In this document: positions 34,376 to 44,682 of the stretch, piece by piece
How the letters are laid out: each line of letters begins with the position of its first letter
Numbering within the stretch: the first letter of the stretch is position 1
Origin: an uncultured Bacteroidota bacterium
Lineage (GTDB): Bacteria; Bacteroidota; Bacteroidia; B-17B0; Aurantibacillaceae
Reading direction: 5' to 3'
NCBI GenBank assembly: GCA_937873155.1
Contig: CALMVZ010000025.1
Span: forward strand, 1-64,000
Length of the DNA stretch: 64,000 bases
The notes under the pieces: generated by a model
What the model was told of the DNA's origin: nothing
The model's input: the letters and a program-made list of their open reading frames with translations, nothing else
Database searches by the model: none
Translations under genes and position numbers: made by a program

Positions 34376-37324
34376 ATGCCTTTACGGATAAAACACATCC
34401 ATCTTTTTTATTTAATTAACCTGTTTGTTTGTTGCAAAGCTATTTGGGCCCAGGAACCATTTCTCTATCATTATTCCACTAAGGATGGTTTAGGCAGCCG
34501 CGAAGTGCATCATATTTTCCAGGATAGTAAAGGACTTATGTGGTTTTCTACTGATGGAGGTGTCACACGTTACGACGCTAATACTTTTAAAAATTTTACA
34601 GCATACAACGGGCTCCCCGATAATACTGTATTTGAAATCATGGAAGATAAAACCGGCAGGTTATGGTACCGAACTTTTACCGGGGGGATCGGCTATATTT
34701 TTAATGATACAGTTGTTTCTGTAAAAGCAAATAAAAAGATCATTGAATTTCAAGGAAGCGGCATCTTGCAATCATTTGCTATCGACGACAATGGTAGTGT
34801 ATGGCTCGGAAGAGCTGCGACGGACGGATGTTTTTTTATTAAGGTGAACCCACCCTATAATGAACAAAATGTAACTAAAGTTGTCTCAAAAAATGTTGAA
34901 AGGAACGGCATAGATGCTCTTATTATTAATAATAGAGTTGTTTTTGCAGATAATAGAAACTTTGTTGCTACCCCTTCAAATTATATTGTTCCTTATGAAT
35001 TGTATATAACCTACAATAATAAAGTTGTGATCGCTGACACGTTCCCGTCAATAGAAACCAATTCACTGGTAAAAATGTTTTTCAACGACGGAGAAGTGAT
35101 CTATGGTTCAGGAAAGTACCTGAGGAAATATGATCTGCAAACACAAAAGAAGTTAATAAAAATTGTAGATGATCAGATCATAACATGGCTTATTGATGAT
35201 AAAAAGCTCCTTTTAGGCTCGAGGATCAATGGTGTAAAAGAGTATGGATCTTTTTCAGCTCAGGTTGAGTGTAATTACTTAAAACATCATAGCATTACAG
35301 CCGTTAAGAAAGATCTTAATGGTGGCTATTGGTTCGGGACACTTGAAAATGGGGTGTATTACTGTCCGGATAAAAATTATAACCGTATACGGATCTTAAA
35401 GATTGAGAGTGAAAAAACAGAAATAAATGCGTTCACAAAATTAAGTGATACTTCTTTATTAATTGGAACAAAATCAGGAAATGTTTATATGTTAAGACTT
35501 TCCGATGGCAGAACATCAGAGAATCTGGTTTATACAAATGGTGACGATGGTTCTGTTTTAGGATTTATAAAATTGAATGGATCGAAGTTACTTATATGCA
35601 ACAGTTCGGTTCTTTCAAGCAGTTTATTTGATGTCTCCGGTAAATTGAAATTTCTTAATAAGGTAACCCGGTATAAATTCTTTTGCAAAGCAGGTAAATA
35701 TTATGCTGGGCATAACATTAAGAGTGTTTATTTGATCGATACCGGGAGTTTTGAAAAGGTAAAGGTTTTTGAATTCCAGGAGCGGATCAATTCTATAGCA
35801 CATGATCCGCTGCAAAATATATTATATGTAGCCGGAGTTCACGGGTTACATAAATTGAATGTATTAAAAGATAAATTTGAAAAAACCGGACCGGAATGCA
35901 GGATTGATAATTTGCTGTGTGATAAAGAGTATTTATTTATGGCAACAAAGTCAAATGGTTTGATCATCAAAAAGGACGAGACGTATGATACGATATCTGT
36001 AAAGGAAGGCCTTTTAAGCAATATTTGCCGAAAGGTGTTTTTAAATAAAGATGAAATTTGGCTGATAACTTATTCCGGTTTAAGTCGTATAAAGTATAAA
36101 GGGTATAAACATTATACTATAACAAATTACGCATTCGCTGATCATGTTTTTCCTGAAGGGCTGGAAGAAATTGAGTTCATCGGAGATTCCTTGGTTTTTT
36201 TCGACAAGAATGACCTTTGTTTTTTTCCTTTATCAAAAAAAGAAGTTTTGCACCAGCCTTTCAGTATCAAAAGTATTCTGGTAAACGGAATCGAGTTACC
36301 TCGTTCAAAAGATTTAAATCTCGAGTATTATCAAAACAATGTACAAGTAGATTTTGCAGCTTTGTTTTATAGTAACAATAATGTAGTATTATACAGATAT
36401 AAATTCACGGGGGATACAAATTGGGTATATTCAACAAAATCTAATTTAAATTTCCCGTCTCTTTCCTCCGGCACTTATTTATTAAAACTTCAGGCACGTA
36501 ATTATAACGGCGAGTGGATAGATTGCGAATCCGCACTTACAATATCTATTAGCAAACCTTTTTGGGCTAGGTGGTGGTTCATAAGCCTTATAACTTTGCT
36601 GCTAGTATCCTTGATCGCTTTGTCGATCTATAGCAGATATATAAAGGCTATTAGTAAAGAGCGAAAGAAAAACGAAATGCAGAAAAGAATGTACGATCTG
36701 GAGATGCAGGCGGTAAAAGCACAAATGAATCCTCATTTTATTTTTAACGCTTTAAATACTCTTCAGCGTTATATTCTGGAGGAGGATACCGATAACGCAC
36801 ACGATTACTTAACAAAGTTTTCGCGGTTGTTGAGGAAGATGCTGGAGAGCAGCACAGCCGAATCAATAGTATTGGCTGAGGAGGTCGAGATCCTGAGGAA
36901 CTATATCGAAATAGAGAAACTGAGGTTTAAAGGATTGTTTAATTATGAGATAATAAATAGTATTGACAACTTTGAAAATGTAAAGATCCCTTTTATGCTT
37001 ATACAACCTTTTGTTGAAAATGCAATATGGCACGGTTTAATGCCTAAACAGGGTGAGCGATATTTGAAAATAAATTTTTCTGAATTGGATGCTCATCGTA
37101 TCTTGTGTTTTATAGAGGATAACGGAGTTGGCAGAGGTTTTAAAGCTAAAGAAGAAAACACTTTAAAGAAGAAATCATTAGCAACAGAATTTATAAAGCA
37201 GCGTTTAGATTTACTGGAAAAAATAATGGGGATTGAATGTGGGATGCAAATTATAGATAAAAAAGATGACTCAGGTAATAGTTTGGGAACTAAAGTAGAA
37301 ATTGTGATACCAAAAATAAAATGA
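34376..37324 (+). CDS. propeller-sensor LytS-type histidine kinase
   Basis: A 982-residue membrane kinase. It has a signal peptide (ending WAQE), propeller repeats of the two-component-regulator type (about residues 30-620; FQDSKGLMWFSTDGGVTRYD), a Y_Y_Y domain (about 640-725), a membrane helix (about 735-757), and a His_kinase (LytS-like) domain with the site NPHFIFNALNTLQ near residue 785. An ATPase end with PFVENAIWHGLM and EDNGVGRGF completes it. It pairs with the LytTR regulator that starts 1 base after its stop (37326). Confidence 0.93.
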   Translation: MPLRIKHIHLFYLINLFVCCKAIWAQEPFLYHYSTKDGLGSREVHHIFQDSKGLMWFSTDGGVTRYDANTFKNFTAYNGLPDNTVFEIMEDKTGRLWYRTFTGGIGYIFNDTVVSVKANKKIIEFQGSGILQSFAIDDNGSVWLGRAATDGCFFIKVNPPYNEQNVTKVVSKNVERNGIDALIINNRVVFADNRNFVATPSNYIVPYELYITYNNKVVIADTFPSIETNSLVKMFFNDGEVIYGSGKYLRKYDLQTQKKLIKIVDDQIITWLIDDKKLLLGSRINGVKEYGSFSAQVECNYLKHHSITAVKKDLNGGYWFGTLENGVYYCPDKNYNRIRILKIESEKTEINAFTKLSDTSLLIGTKSGNVYMLRLSDGRTSENLVYTNGDDGSVLGFIKLNGSKLLICNSSVLSSSLFDVSGKLKFLNKVTRYKFFCKAGKYYAGHNIKSVYLIDTGSFEKVKVFEFQERINSIAHDPLQNILYVAGVHGLHKLNVLKDKFEKTGPECRIDNLLCDKEYLFMATKSNGLIIKKDETYDTISVKEGLLSNICRKVFLNKDEIWLITYSGLSRIKYKGYKHYTITNYAFADHVFPEGLEEIEFIGDSLVFFDKNDLCFFPLSKKEVLHQPFSIKSILVNGIELPRSKDLNLEYYQNNVQVDFAALFYSNNNVVLYRYKFTGDTNWVYSTKSNLNFPSLSSGTYLLKLQARNYNGEWIDCESALTISISKPFWARWWFISLITLLLVSLIALSIYSRYIKAISKERKKNEMQKRMYDLEMQAVKAQMNPHFIFNALNTLQRYILEEDTDNAHDYLTKFSRLLRKMLESSTAESIVLAEEVEILRNYIEIEKLRFKGLFNYEIINSIDNFENVKIPFMLIQPFVENAIWHGLMPKQGERYLKINFSELDAHRILCFIEDNGVGRGFKAKEENTLKKKSLATEFIKQRLDLLEKIMGIECGMQIIDKKDDSGNSLGTKVEIVIPKIK

Positions 37325-37325
37325 T

Positions 37326-38078
37326 ATGTTACACGCTTTAATTATAGACGACGAAGAGAACGGAATAGTTAGTTTGGGACTTTTACTAAAGAAAGTAGCG
37401 CCTCATATAAAAATTGTTTCCACAACAACCAGTGCAACGAGGGGAGTTATTCTCATCAATGATTTTCGTCCGGATATAGTTTTCCTTGATATTAATATGC
37501 CGAACCTTACCGGTTTCGAATTATTGGAGAAGATCGAATTTAAAAAGTTCCATTTGATCTTTACAACTGCTCATCAGGAGTATGCTTTGAAAGCTATTAA
37601 AAAAAGCGCAGTGGATTATTTATTAAAGCCGGTAGGAAAAGATGATCTGATAAAAGCCATTCAGAAAGTAGAGAAGAAAATAACGGAAAATGAGAAAGTG
37701 CCGGATATTTATATGCTATTGAAAGATCTTGGAGAGCAGCAAAAGCAAAAAGTGGCTATACCTACTAAAACCGGCATTGATCTGGTGTCTGTAGATGATA
37801 TCATGTATATAGAAGCTAATTCGAATAGTGCGGTGGTCACATTTAATAATGGCGAGCAAACCCCGACTTCGAGGTCATTGAAAGAATTTGAAAATCATCT
37901 TTCGGATAATATTGCCTTTATCAGGGTTCAGAATTCGTTCATTATCAATGTTCACAGAGTAAGTAAATATGTGAAAGAAGACGGAGGCTATGCTGTAATG
38001 CAGAACAAAAAATCCATTCCTGTTTCAAAACAAAAGAAAGAAGAGTTTCTAAAACGAATTAATCTGGGAGCGGAATAA
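37326..38078 (+). CDS. LytTR-family response regulator
   Basis: A 250-residue response regulator. The N-terminal receiver has IIDDEE (acidic pocket), FLDINMP (phospho-Asp near residue 58) and LLKPV (Lys). The C-terminal LytTR DNA-binding domain begins about residue 140 (VAIPTKTGIDLVSVDDIMYIEA ... FIRVQNSFIINVHRVSKY ... IPVSKQKKEEF, shown in pieces). The partner kinase ends 1 base upstream. It may control the secreted-protein genes beginning at 38301; a candidate direct-repeat site lies at 38126-38159. Confidence 0.93.
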   Translation: MLHALIIDDEENGIVSLGLLLKKVAPHIKIVSTTTSATRGVILINDFRPDIVFLDINMPNLTGFELLEKIEFKKFHLIFTTAHQEYALKAIKKSAVDYLLKPVGKDDLIKAIQKVEKKITENEKVPDIYMLLKDLGEQQKQKVAIPTKTGIDLVSVDDIMYIEANSNSAVVTFNNGEQTPTSRSLKEFENHLSDNIAFIRVQNSFIINVHRVSKYVKEDGGYAVMQNKKSIPVSKQKKEEFLKRINLGAE

Positions 38079-38125
38079 ATTTATTTTCTGCTTTAACTTC
38101 CTCTTTCCCATTTCATAGCATTAAT

Positions 38126-38159
38126 AAAAGTGAGACTTTACTTTTCAAAAAAAGTGAGA
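38126..38159. promoter_or_regulatory. direct-repeat operator candidate
   Basis: AAAAGTGAGA occurs at 38126-38135 and again at 38150-38159, 24 bases apart. LytTR proteins bind pairs of direct repeats, usually about 21 bases apart, so spacing is somewhat long. The site lies just after the LytTR gene and before the secreted gene at 38301. Confidence 0.35.
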
Positions 38160-38300
38160 AAATACCTATTTAATTTTCCAAAACAGATCCGCACTAAAAT
38201 TCCAACCACTTATTAATTTAAAAGCAAGAACCGCATGGTTTTTGTTTTTTGTTTTTTGGGATGGATATAGTTTTAGGAAAAAATTTAAACTTTATTAATT

Positions 38301-39359
38301 ATGAAAAAGAAAATCATTTTATTTAGCGTATTGGCATTTGCCTCAATAGCACAGGCTCAGATTTATACTCCTTCAGGAGCAGTTCTTAGCAATTCAGGAG
38401 GCAATAGCGTTGGTATTGGTACGAACACCCCGGTTGAAAAACTCGATGTTAACGGTAACGTTATGATAAGAGGAACACATTTAGTCTATAATTCACAACA
38501 TGGTGTTATTGATTGGGGAAGTGGTGGATTTGGTGACCTTTGGTTTAGAAGGATTAATAATGGGGTCATAGGAAGCTATACTGATCTTGCCCATTTTAAG
38601 TATAATGGAAATCTGGCCATCGGTGGGGGACACGATCCTTTAGCAAAGATTCATATTCAAAGTGCTGTGGAAAGAGAAAGCTTCCGAATTTATCTTAATG
38701 GAGTATATGGTAGTTATTTGAATCTATGGCATTCTTCAGGCGGTTCTGCTGTTGATCCGATTGGAAGCGGTACGTTATTTCTGGGATACGATCAGGCTAC
38801 TGCCGTACGTATCGGTGGTAATTATAGCAATGGAACAAATCCATATAGTAAATTAGGTATCGGAGTTCCTGCCGCATCAAATATAGATGCTTTTGCTCAT
38901 ATTCAAACTCCGGATGTTGCATGGCATGGAATTTTATTAGATCATAGATCTACAACAGCATGTACAGCACAAGAAATAAGGGTTAAAAATGCTGCAAGCA
39001 AAGCTTTAGTTGTATCAAATTACGTTTCAACTCCAATTGATGTCTTCAGAGTACTTGGTGATGGAAAGGTTTGGTGTACTGAAGTAAATGTACAGGCAAC
39101 TCCTTTTCCGGATTATGTTTTTGATAAAGAGTATAAGTTAATGAGTCTTGATAAGCTTAGCGAATATATTAAAGAAAATCACCATTTGCCAAATGTTCCT
39201 ACTGCTAAAGACGTTGAATCCAATGGAGCGAATTTAGGTGAATTAAGCAAAATTCAAATGGAAAAAATCGAAGAATTAACACTTTATATACTGGAGCTTA
39301 AAAATGAAATGAAGGCTTTAGAAGAAAAAGTTGAACAGTCGAAGGAGAATAGAAAATAA
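38301..39359 (+). CDS. exported tail-fibre-like (S74-like) protein
   Basis: A 352-residue product with a signal peptide (1-19). The body has beta-rich repeats common in fibre proteins (SVGIGTNTPVEKLDVNGNV). The C-terminal end reads PFPDYVFDKEYKLMSLDKL, then HHLPNVPTAKDVESNG, followed by a helix rich in Glu and Lys. This end is common in Bacteroidota proteins compared with peptidase S74/endosialidase-chaperone-type tail ends, where a coiled-coil trimer forms; the catalytic Ser-Lys pair cannot be confirmed by eye. It may form a trimeric surface fibre. Confidence 0.75.
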   Translation: MKKKIILFSVLAFASIAQAQIYTPSGAVLSNSGGNSVGIGTNTPVEKLDVNGNVMIRGTHLVYNSQHGVIDWGSGGFGDLWFRRINNGVIGSYTDLAHFKYNGNLAIGGGHDPLAKIHIQSAVERESFRIYLNGVYGSYLNLWHSSGGSAVDPIGSGTLFLGYDQATAVRIGGNYSNGTNPYSKLGIGVPAASNIDAFAHIQTPDVAWHGILLDHRSTTACTAQEIRVKNAASKALVVSNYVSTPIDVFRVLGDGKVWCTEVNVQATPFPDYVFDKEYKLMSLDKLSEYIKENHHLPNVPTAKDVESNGANLGELSKIQMEKIEELTLYILELKNEMKALEEKVEQSKENRK

Positions 39360-39407
39360 GGCTAGCCCTTATTTAGATCGAAGTATTCATAATTTAAAAA
39401 AAAAGAA

Positions 39408-41663
39408 ATGAAGAAAATCCTTATATTAATACTACTAATCCCAATTGCGACTTGTTATGGACAGTTGGAAATAAAAGTTCCAAAAGAACGTATAATAAAA
39501 GCTGATGAAGCAAAAAGGATGTACGAGTTTATTCCGGGTAGAGAATTGTCTCATAACGAAATGGTTAATTTCTGGTCTAGTGATTTAGTAAAAACTAATA
39601 GTGATGTAAAACCTGTGTATGAAACAGTCAACACGGATAATTCTGGAAACGAACATTATATTTATAAACAATTCTTTAATGGAACAGAAATAGAAAATGA
39701 GTGCTTGGTTGTTCACAAAAACAAAAAGGAGAGCACTGTGTCTATTACTGGAAAATTATCTACCATTAAAGGTGCTGTTTTATCTCCGGCAATCAACGAA
39801 GAGCAAATTAACTCCAAGATCAGGAACATCTTTAGCGATTCGGAAATTGACTATTCGATGATTAATATTATGAATCAGAATAGGACAAAAAACAATTCAA
39901 AGTTAATTTTTCCAAACTCTTCCTTGGTCTATTTAAAGACAGGTGAAGATTACAAATTGGTTTATAAAACAATTGTAAGTGTTAAGGAACCTTATAACAA
40001 TTGGCAAATTTACGTGGATGCCGTTACTGGAGAAGTAGTAAAGAAAAACAGCCTTGTAAAAAGTTGTTTTGGAAAGCGTGATGAAGTTATTACTGAAAAA
40101 ACTGAATCAAAAGGCCCCTTTGATGTTACTTCATGTAGTGGAAGTTGTTATCCGGGAACAGGGAATGCTTTATATTACGGAAATGTTTCAATCAATACTG
40201 GGAAGTACCAAGCAAACATGTTTGATTGCAAGTATCGTCTTTTTAATAATTGCGCCGGCGCCGATATACACACACGCGATGCTGGAGATGTAGCTGGAGA
40301 AATTTCCGATCAGGATAATGACTGGCAATGGATGGAAACACGACCGGGAGTTACGGCTCACTGGTGCGCGTATATGGCATTTAATTACTTCCTTACTAAT
40401 TTTTCTAGAAATAGTTTTGATGATCAAGGCAGTAAATTAGATGTTTTTGTTAATGGTAACGCATGGGGTGTTAGTAATGCAGCCTGGACAGGAATTAATA
40501 TTCATTGTGGAACGGGGGGTGAAAGTGGAGTATCATATGATGATATTACAACTCTTGATATATTGGGCCATGAGTATACTCATGGAATTGATGAGAGCTC
40601 AGCGAATTTGACCTATCAAAATGAATCTGGAGCATTATCTGAATCTTTTGCAGATATGTTTGGTTCAATGGTTGAAAATTATGCAAAAACAAATTTTTTG
40701 TCTGGCACAGGAAATTATACTCAAGGAGAAGATGCCTATCATCCCAATTGCGGTGCACTAAGAAACATGGCTAATCCTAAACAATATTGTCAGCCGAATA
40801 CACATGGAGGCCAATATTATTATTGGGGGCCTAATGATTTTGGAGGGGTACATACAAATAGTGGGGTAGGTAATTATTGGTTCTATTTGTTGGCAGAAGG
40901 TGGTTCAGGGATAAATGATAATAATTCAAGTTATTGCGTGAAAGGAATTGGAAGACAAAAAGCGGCAGCTATTGCATATTCAACACTCATTAATTATTTG
41001 CCTGCATATAATGGCGTACCTGATTACTATGATGCGAGGGTCGAAAGTATAAATGCCGCTCAAGCTCTTTATGGGAATAATTCTGAAGAAGTTGCATCGG
41101 TTACAGCAGCTTGGTATGCCGTTGGAGTAGGAATGGATTATACCGGATCAATTGACATAAAGAATTTTAATGTCAGTTCCACATACACAAAAAATTACTT
41201 CCATAAAATAGCATTAAGTAACGTTAATGTTAATAGTGGCGGTAACCTTAATGTTTCATCAGCAACTGGTATAAAAGCAACGAATTTTAAGTCTTATGCT
41301 GGAAGTACAAGTAAACTTCATATTGCGTTAGGCTGTACACAAAACGGAAAATTATTTGATACTCAGGTATTGAACCCGATCAAGAATAAAAATGAAGAGA
41401 TTGGTGCAATAATAGAAGAAAACTCACTTTTTAAAGTGTTCCCAAGTCCAAACAATGGAAGCTTTACCGTAAAATTTGATGGCAAAGGGGAAGGTGTCCT
41501 TGAAATAAGAAGTATACTCGGGCAAATTTTGTATTCAGAAAAAACACAAGGCGAATTGTTAAAGGAAATTAATCTGGGACAAGAAGTAAAATCAGGAATG
41601 TACTTTGTAGTTTTTGACGATCAAAAAGGAAATAAATATAGACAAAAATTTATTAAGGAATAA
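39408..41663 (+). CDS. M4 thermolysin-like T9SS-exported metallopeptidase
   Basis: A 751-residue secreted zinc peptidase. It has a signal peptide (1-18), an FTP/PepSY-like propeptide (about 30-220), and a catalytic domain with HEYTH (HExxH zinc site) and the second zinc Glu in ESGALSESFADMFG. GGVHTNSGVGNYWFYLLAEGG matches the M4 active-site region. The C-terminal end has a T9SS type A sorting domain (FPSPNNGSFTV, IRSILGQILYS). It degrades proteins outside the cell and needs propeptide removal. It is in a run with the toroid protein that follows. Confidence 0.93.
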   Translation: MKKILILILLIPIATCYGQLEIKVPKERIIKADEAKRMYEFIPGRELSHNEMVNFWSSDLVKTNSDVKPVYETVNTDNSGNEHYIYKQFFNGTEIENECLVVHKNKKESTVSITGKLSTIKGAVLSPAINEEQINSKIRNIFSDSEIDYSMINIMNQNRTKNNSKLIFPNSSLVYLKTGEDYKLVYKTIVSVKEPYNNWQIYVDAVTGEVVKKNSLVKSCFGKRDEVITEKTESKGPFDVTSCSGSCYPGTGNALYYGNVSINTGKYQANMFDCKYRLFNNCAGADIHTRDAGDVAGEISDQDNDWQWMETRPGVTAHWCAYMAFNYFLTNFSRNSFDDQGSKLDVFVNGNAWGVSNAAWTGINIHCGTGGESGVSYDDITTLDILGHEYTHGIDESSANLTYQNESGALSESFADMFGSMVENYAKTNFLSGTGNYTQGEDAYHPNCGALRNMANPKQYCQPNTHGGQYYYWGPNDFGGVHTNSGVGNYWFYLLAEGGSGINDNNSSYCVKGIGRQKAAAIAYSTLINYLPAYNGVPDYYDARVESINAAQALYGNNSEEVASVTAAWYAVGVGMDYTGSIDIKNFNVSSTYTKNYFHKIALSNVNVNSGGNLNVSSATGIKATNFKSYAGSTSKLHIALGCTQNGKLFDTQVLNPIKNKNEEIGAIIEENSLFKVFPSPNNGSFTVKFDGKGEGVLEIRSILGQILYSEKTQGELLKEINLGQEVKSGMYFVVFDDQKGNKYRQKFIKE

Positions 41664-41754
41664 TATTTTTAAGTACCCCAGTCGTTAAGCAAACTTAGTT
41701 GAACAATAAAAGAAATTGAGATGCTTGTATAGCGCGTAAAATAATAAATTAATT

Positions 41755-44628
41755 ATGAAAAAGATATTTCTGATTCTCATTATAGTTTCTGCATTAATTA
41801 AAAAGAATACCGCTCAAACTTACAGGCAGTTGTTTGATAAAAAAATACAACAAACAGGCTCTTTTCGGCCGGGATATTCCTTTTGGAGCATGGCGGACAC
41901 TAAGCAAGGGATTAATTCAGAGGTGATGGTAGCTTGTCTTACTATGTATAAGGCAACAAAAGACCTTAAGTATTTACATGAATTTGTTATATACGCTAAA
42001 AGAATGATGGATAGACGCGATGACTACATTACCTCTACCACATTTATAGCAGGGTTACCACTTGTCTCTGGCCCTGGCCCTGATGACCCTGATTGTGACG
42101 TTTCTTTTGGAGAGCTTCTAACTCAAGTAGACTATCCAGCATGGAGTAGAGCTATGGATACTCCTGATGAAGGATGTATACTTTACCCTCATTTTATGGA
42201 TACGGGAGGAAATGTTTATCCTCTAGCTCAGTTTGTATTGTTACTTCTGGATGATAATAGTCTAAGATTAATTAATCTACCTACTGAAGCGGCTTCTTCT
42301 AATATTACTACATTCGGAGGATTTGCCGACTGGCTTGAAGCTAATATTTATCAATCTTTAGATTGGCAAATAGCCAATGACTGGAGTAAAAACAGATTTG
42401 GATGCTCTCCTTCCCTGGCATTCGTTTCAAAAATTGATGGTTGGCGTGGTATCAATCAGCAATGTGCGATGGGCAGATCTTTGGTGCTTATGTACGAAGT
42501 TGCAAATCGTAAGTATTCATTAAATCCCTCATACTATTCACAAAAGAAAAATGAATACATTTCAAAAATTGATGCCATTGCTCAAGCGTTGTGGATGGAT
42601 GTACAGTGTAGCAGCACAGGAAATTCATATGTGGGTCCTAGTCCCGGTTTACCCTGGTACACTTGGCGCCACGGGTGGTATGGTGAATCCTTCTGTCAAG
42701 ATGTTTTGATTGAGGATATTGCTCATGCCCCTCTTGATGAAGAATTTGCTGAATTATGTTATAAATATCTTCCAACGCAGATTGATACTCCGTTTGGAGA
42801 ATCCGATATGCAAAAATTTGCTAATGGATTTGCATATAGAATGGTTCCGCAACCACTCATAGTTAAAATGAACGTTTTTGGCAGTAATATCGATTGTGAT
42901 CAAAAGTGTAACACAACCAATGCGAATATTCGGGAAAACTATCATATATGCGGCGGATATTCAATTTTATCGCAATACAACAAACAAATTTACCAGGGGA
43001 TAAGCGACTTTTTTGTACCGGATAATAATAATTATTTTGCTGATCAAGATGCTACAATAACCCTTAAAACCTATGCTGGGCTTGCTTTACATGAAAATCT
43101 GTTTAATCCAATAGCAGCGTGGGGTGGCGGAAATAGAAGCGGTTATCCATATGAATCAGTTGCAACTTGGCGCAATTCTACATCCGGTGATTTTAATAAC
43201 GATGGTTCTGATGAATTCGCTGCCATGAACTCTAATAGTTCGGGTCAATTATGTATTTATTATCTTTCTTCAAATAACGTTATTACTTCTCTTGCCAATA
43301 AAATGCCCGCTGATTATACAGATCTTGCCGGCGGAAATTTTGATGCTAATAATCCCGGCGATGAAGTAGCGGTATTCAGTAGTTCAACAAATACCTTGAC
43401 TTTGCTCAAAGTTAACAATGGAAATATAATTACTCCTAGCTGGTATTTTACACCTCCAGCCCCTATTGTTTCAGTTAGTTCGGGCGATTTTAATAATGAT
43501 GGAATAGATGAACTCGTTCTTTTAAGCAATAGTATGGTTTATATCTATCAAATTCTATCCGGTAATTTTCCTAACTTAATAAATCATTTTCCGGTTGCGG
43601 GTTTCAGTAAAGTTACAGTTGGTAAATTTGAGGGAGGGACTACCTATGAATTTGCGCTTCTCAAAACTACGGGTGAGATCAGAGTCTATAAATCAGTTGG
43701 AGGAAATATTTATAATAATATTTATACAGCTCAAGCTCCAACCGGAACATATCCTAATATGGTTGCAGGTGACTATGACGGAGATGGAATTTCCGAATTA
43801 ATGACCTATCAAAATGAAGATGGTACGTTTAGAATATTTAAAGTAAGAAATGGAGTGCTGTCCTATATTCCAAATGCAAAAAATGAAGAAGTTTTTCCTA
43901 CAAATCAGCAACATGGGGTAATGTGTTCAGTCCGTCTAAGTAACTACTCTGACAAGGACGCGCTTGTTACATTTAGAAACTATGATGGGCAAGTGAATGT
44001 CTTCACCATGGATGGATTCTGTCCAGGTCTTTATCTCAATAATGAAGTCATTAATAGCGATGATTTTTTGAATAATGGAAATGGAGGGAACTCTAATAAT
44101 GGTAGTGGTAATAATTACCCACTCGATTATCATGTAAACAACACTTTATCAGCTAATAATTATACAATAGAGCCATTATATAAAGTTGACTTTACCGCGG
44201 GAAATAAAATTGTACTAAAACCAAACTTTGTTGCAAAGGCCGGTAGTACATTTCATGCGTACATTTCTCCAGATCTTTTTTGTTCAAACAATGGAAATTT
44301 TCGCACTAACAGCGCTAACCAGCCTTCCCGAAAAAGTGAAGAACAAACACAAGTAAAAGAAGTTATAAAAGCTCAAAACTTAATTGACAATAAAATGTTG
44401 GTCAGTGTTTTTCCAAACCCGGGTAATGGTTCTTATACTGTAAGAACGGAATTAGACGGAGAATATAATTTGGAAGTATATAATATATACGGATCTCTGA
44501 TAAAAAATATTTCTTTCAGTGGAACAGAAAAACAAGTTGATATAACAAATTTCAGCGCCGGTATTTATTCTTTTGTAGTAAAAATAAAAGGCGGCCTTTC
44601 GAAAAGTGTTAAGGTTATAAAGGAATAA
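41755..44628 (+). CDS. alpha/alpha-toroid-like and FG-GAP T9SS-secreted protein
   Basis: A 957-residue secreted protein. It has a signal peptide (1-20) and a helical domain of about 450 residues with toroid-like motifs (SEVMVACLTMYKATKDLKYL, then EDIAHAPLDEEFAELCYKY); no family was recognised, though it recalls six-hairpin glycosidases. FG-GAP/VCBS repeats follow (SGDFNNDGSDEFAAM, GDFNNDGIDELVLLS, GDYDGDGISELMTYQ). The repeats have the Asp-rich DxNxDG calcium loop. A short block typical of T9SS cargo (FTAGNKIVLKPNFVAKAG) leads to the sorting domain (FPNPGNGSYTV). It may be a polysaccharide hydrolase or lyase; catalytic residues are not assigned. Confidence 0.8.
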   Translation: MKKIFLILIIVSALIKKNTAQTYRQLFDKKIQQTGSFRPGYSFWSMADTKQGINSEVMVACLTMYKATKDLKYLHEFVIYAKRMMDRRDDYITSTTFIAGLPLVSGPGPDDPDCDVSFGELLTQVDYPAWSRAMDTPDEGCILYPHFMDTGGNVYPLAQFVLLLLDDNSLRLINLPTEAASSNITTFGGFADWLEANIYQSLDWQIANDWSKNRFGCSPSLAFVSKIDGWRGINQQCAMGRSLVLMYEVANRKYSLNPSYYSQKKNEYISKIDAIAQALWMDVQCSSTGNSYVGPSPGLPWYTWRHGWYGESFCQDVLIEDIAHAPLDEEFAELCYKYLPTQIDTPFGESDMQKFANGFAYRMVPQPLIVKMNVFGSNIDCDQKCNTTNANIRENYHICGGYSILSQYNKQIYQGISDFFVPDNNNYFADQDATITLKTYAGLALHENLFNPIAAWGGGNRSGYPYESVATWRNSTSGDFNNDGSDEFAAMNSNSSGQLCIYYLSSNNVITSLANKMPADYTDLAGGNFDANNPGDEVAVFSSSTNTLTLLKVNNGNIITPSWYFTPPAPIVSVSSGDFNNDGIDELVLLSNSMVYIYQILSGNFPNLINHFPVAGFSKVTVGKFEGGTTYEFALLKTTGEIRVYKSVGGNIYNNIYTAQAPTGTYPNMVAGDYDGDGISELMTYQNEDGTFRIFKVRNGVLSYIPNAKNEEVFPTNQQHGVMCSVRLSNYSDKDALVTFRNYDGQVNVFTMDGFCPGLYLNNEVINSDDFLNNGNGGNSNNGSGNNYPLDYHVNNTLSANNYTIEPLYKVDFTAGNKIVLKPNFVAKAGSTFHAYISPDLFCSNNGNFRTNSANQPSRKSEEQTQVKEVIKAQNLIDNKMLVSVFPNPGNGSYTVRTELDGEYNLEVYNIYGSLIKNISFSGTEKQVDITNFSAGIYSFVVKIKGGLSKSVKVIKE

Positions 44629-44644
44629 TTCATTTTACTTAAGG

Positions 44645-44672
44645 AGTCTGATCACAATGATGGGGCTTTTTT
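44645..44672 (+). terminator. probable rho-independent terminator
   Basis: AGTCT pairs with GGGCT (with G-T pairs), a mismatch, then ATCA/TGAT around a 3-base loop, followed by six T (44667-44672). It lies 17 bases after the toroid-protein stop. Confidence 0.55.
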
Positions 44673-44682
44673 ATTTTGAATG

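Noticed and set aside
38240-38265. TTTTTTG runs before the gene at 38301
   Set aside because: A simple low-complexity T/G stretch; no paired promoter box was found with proper spacing.
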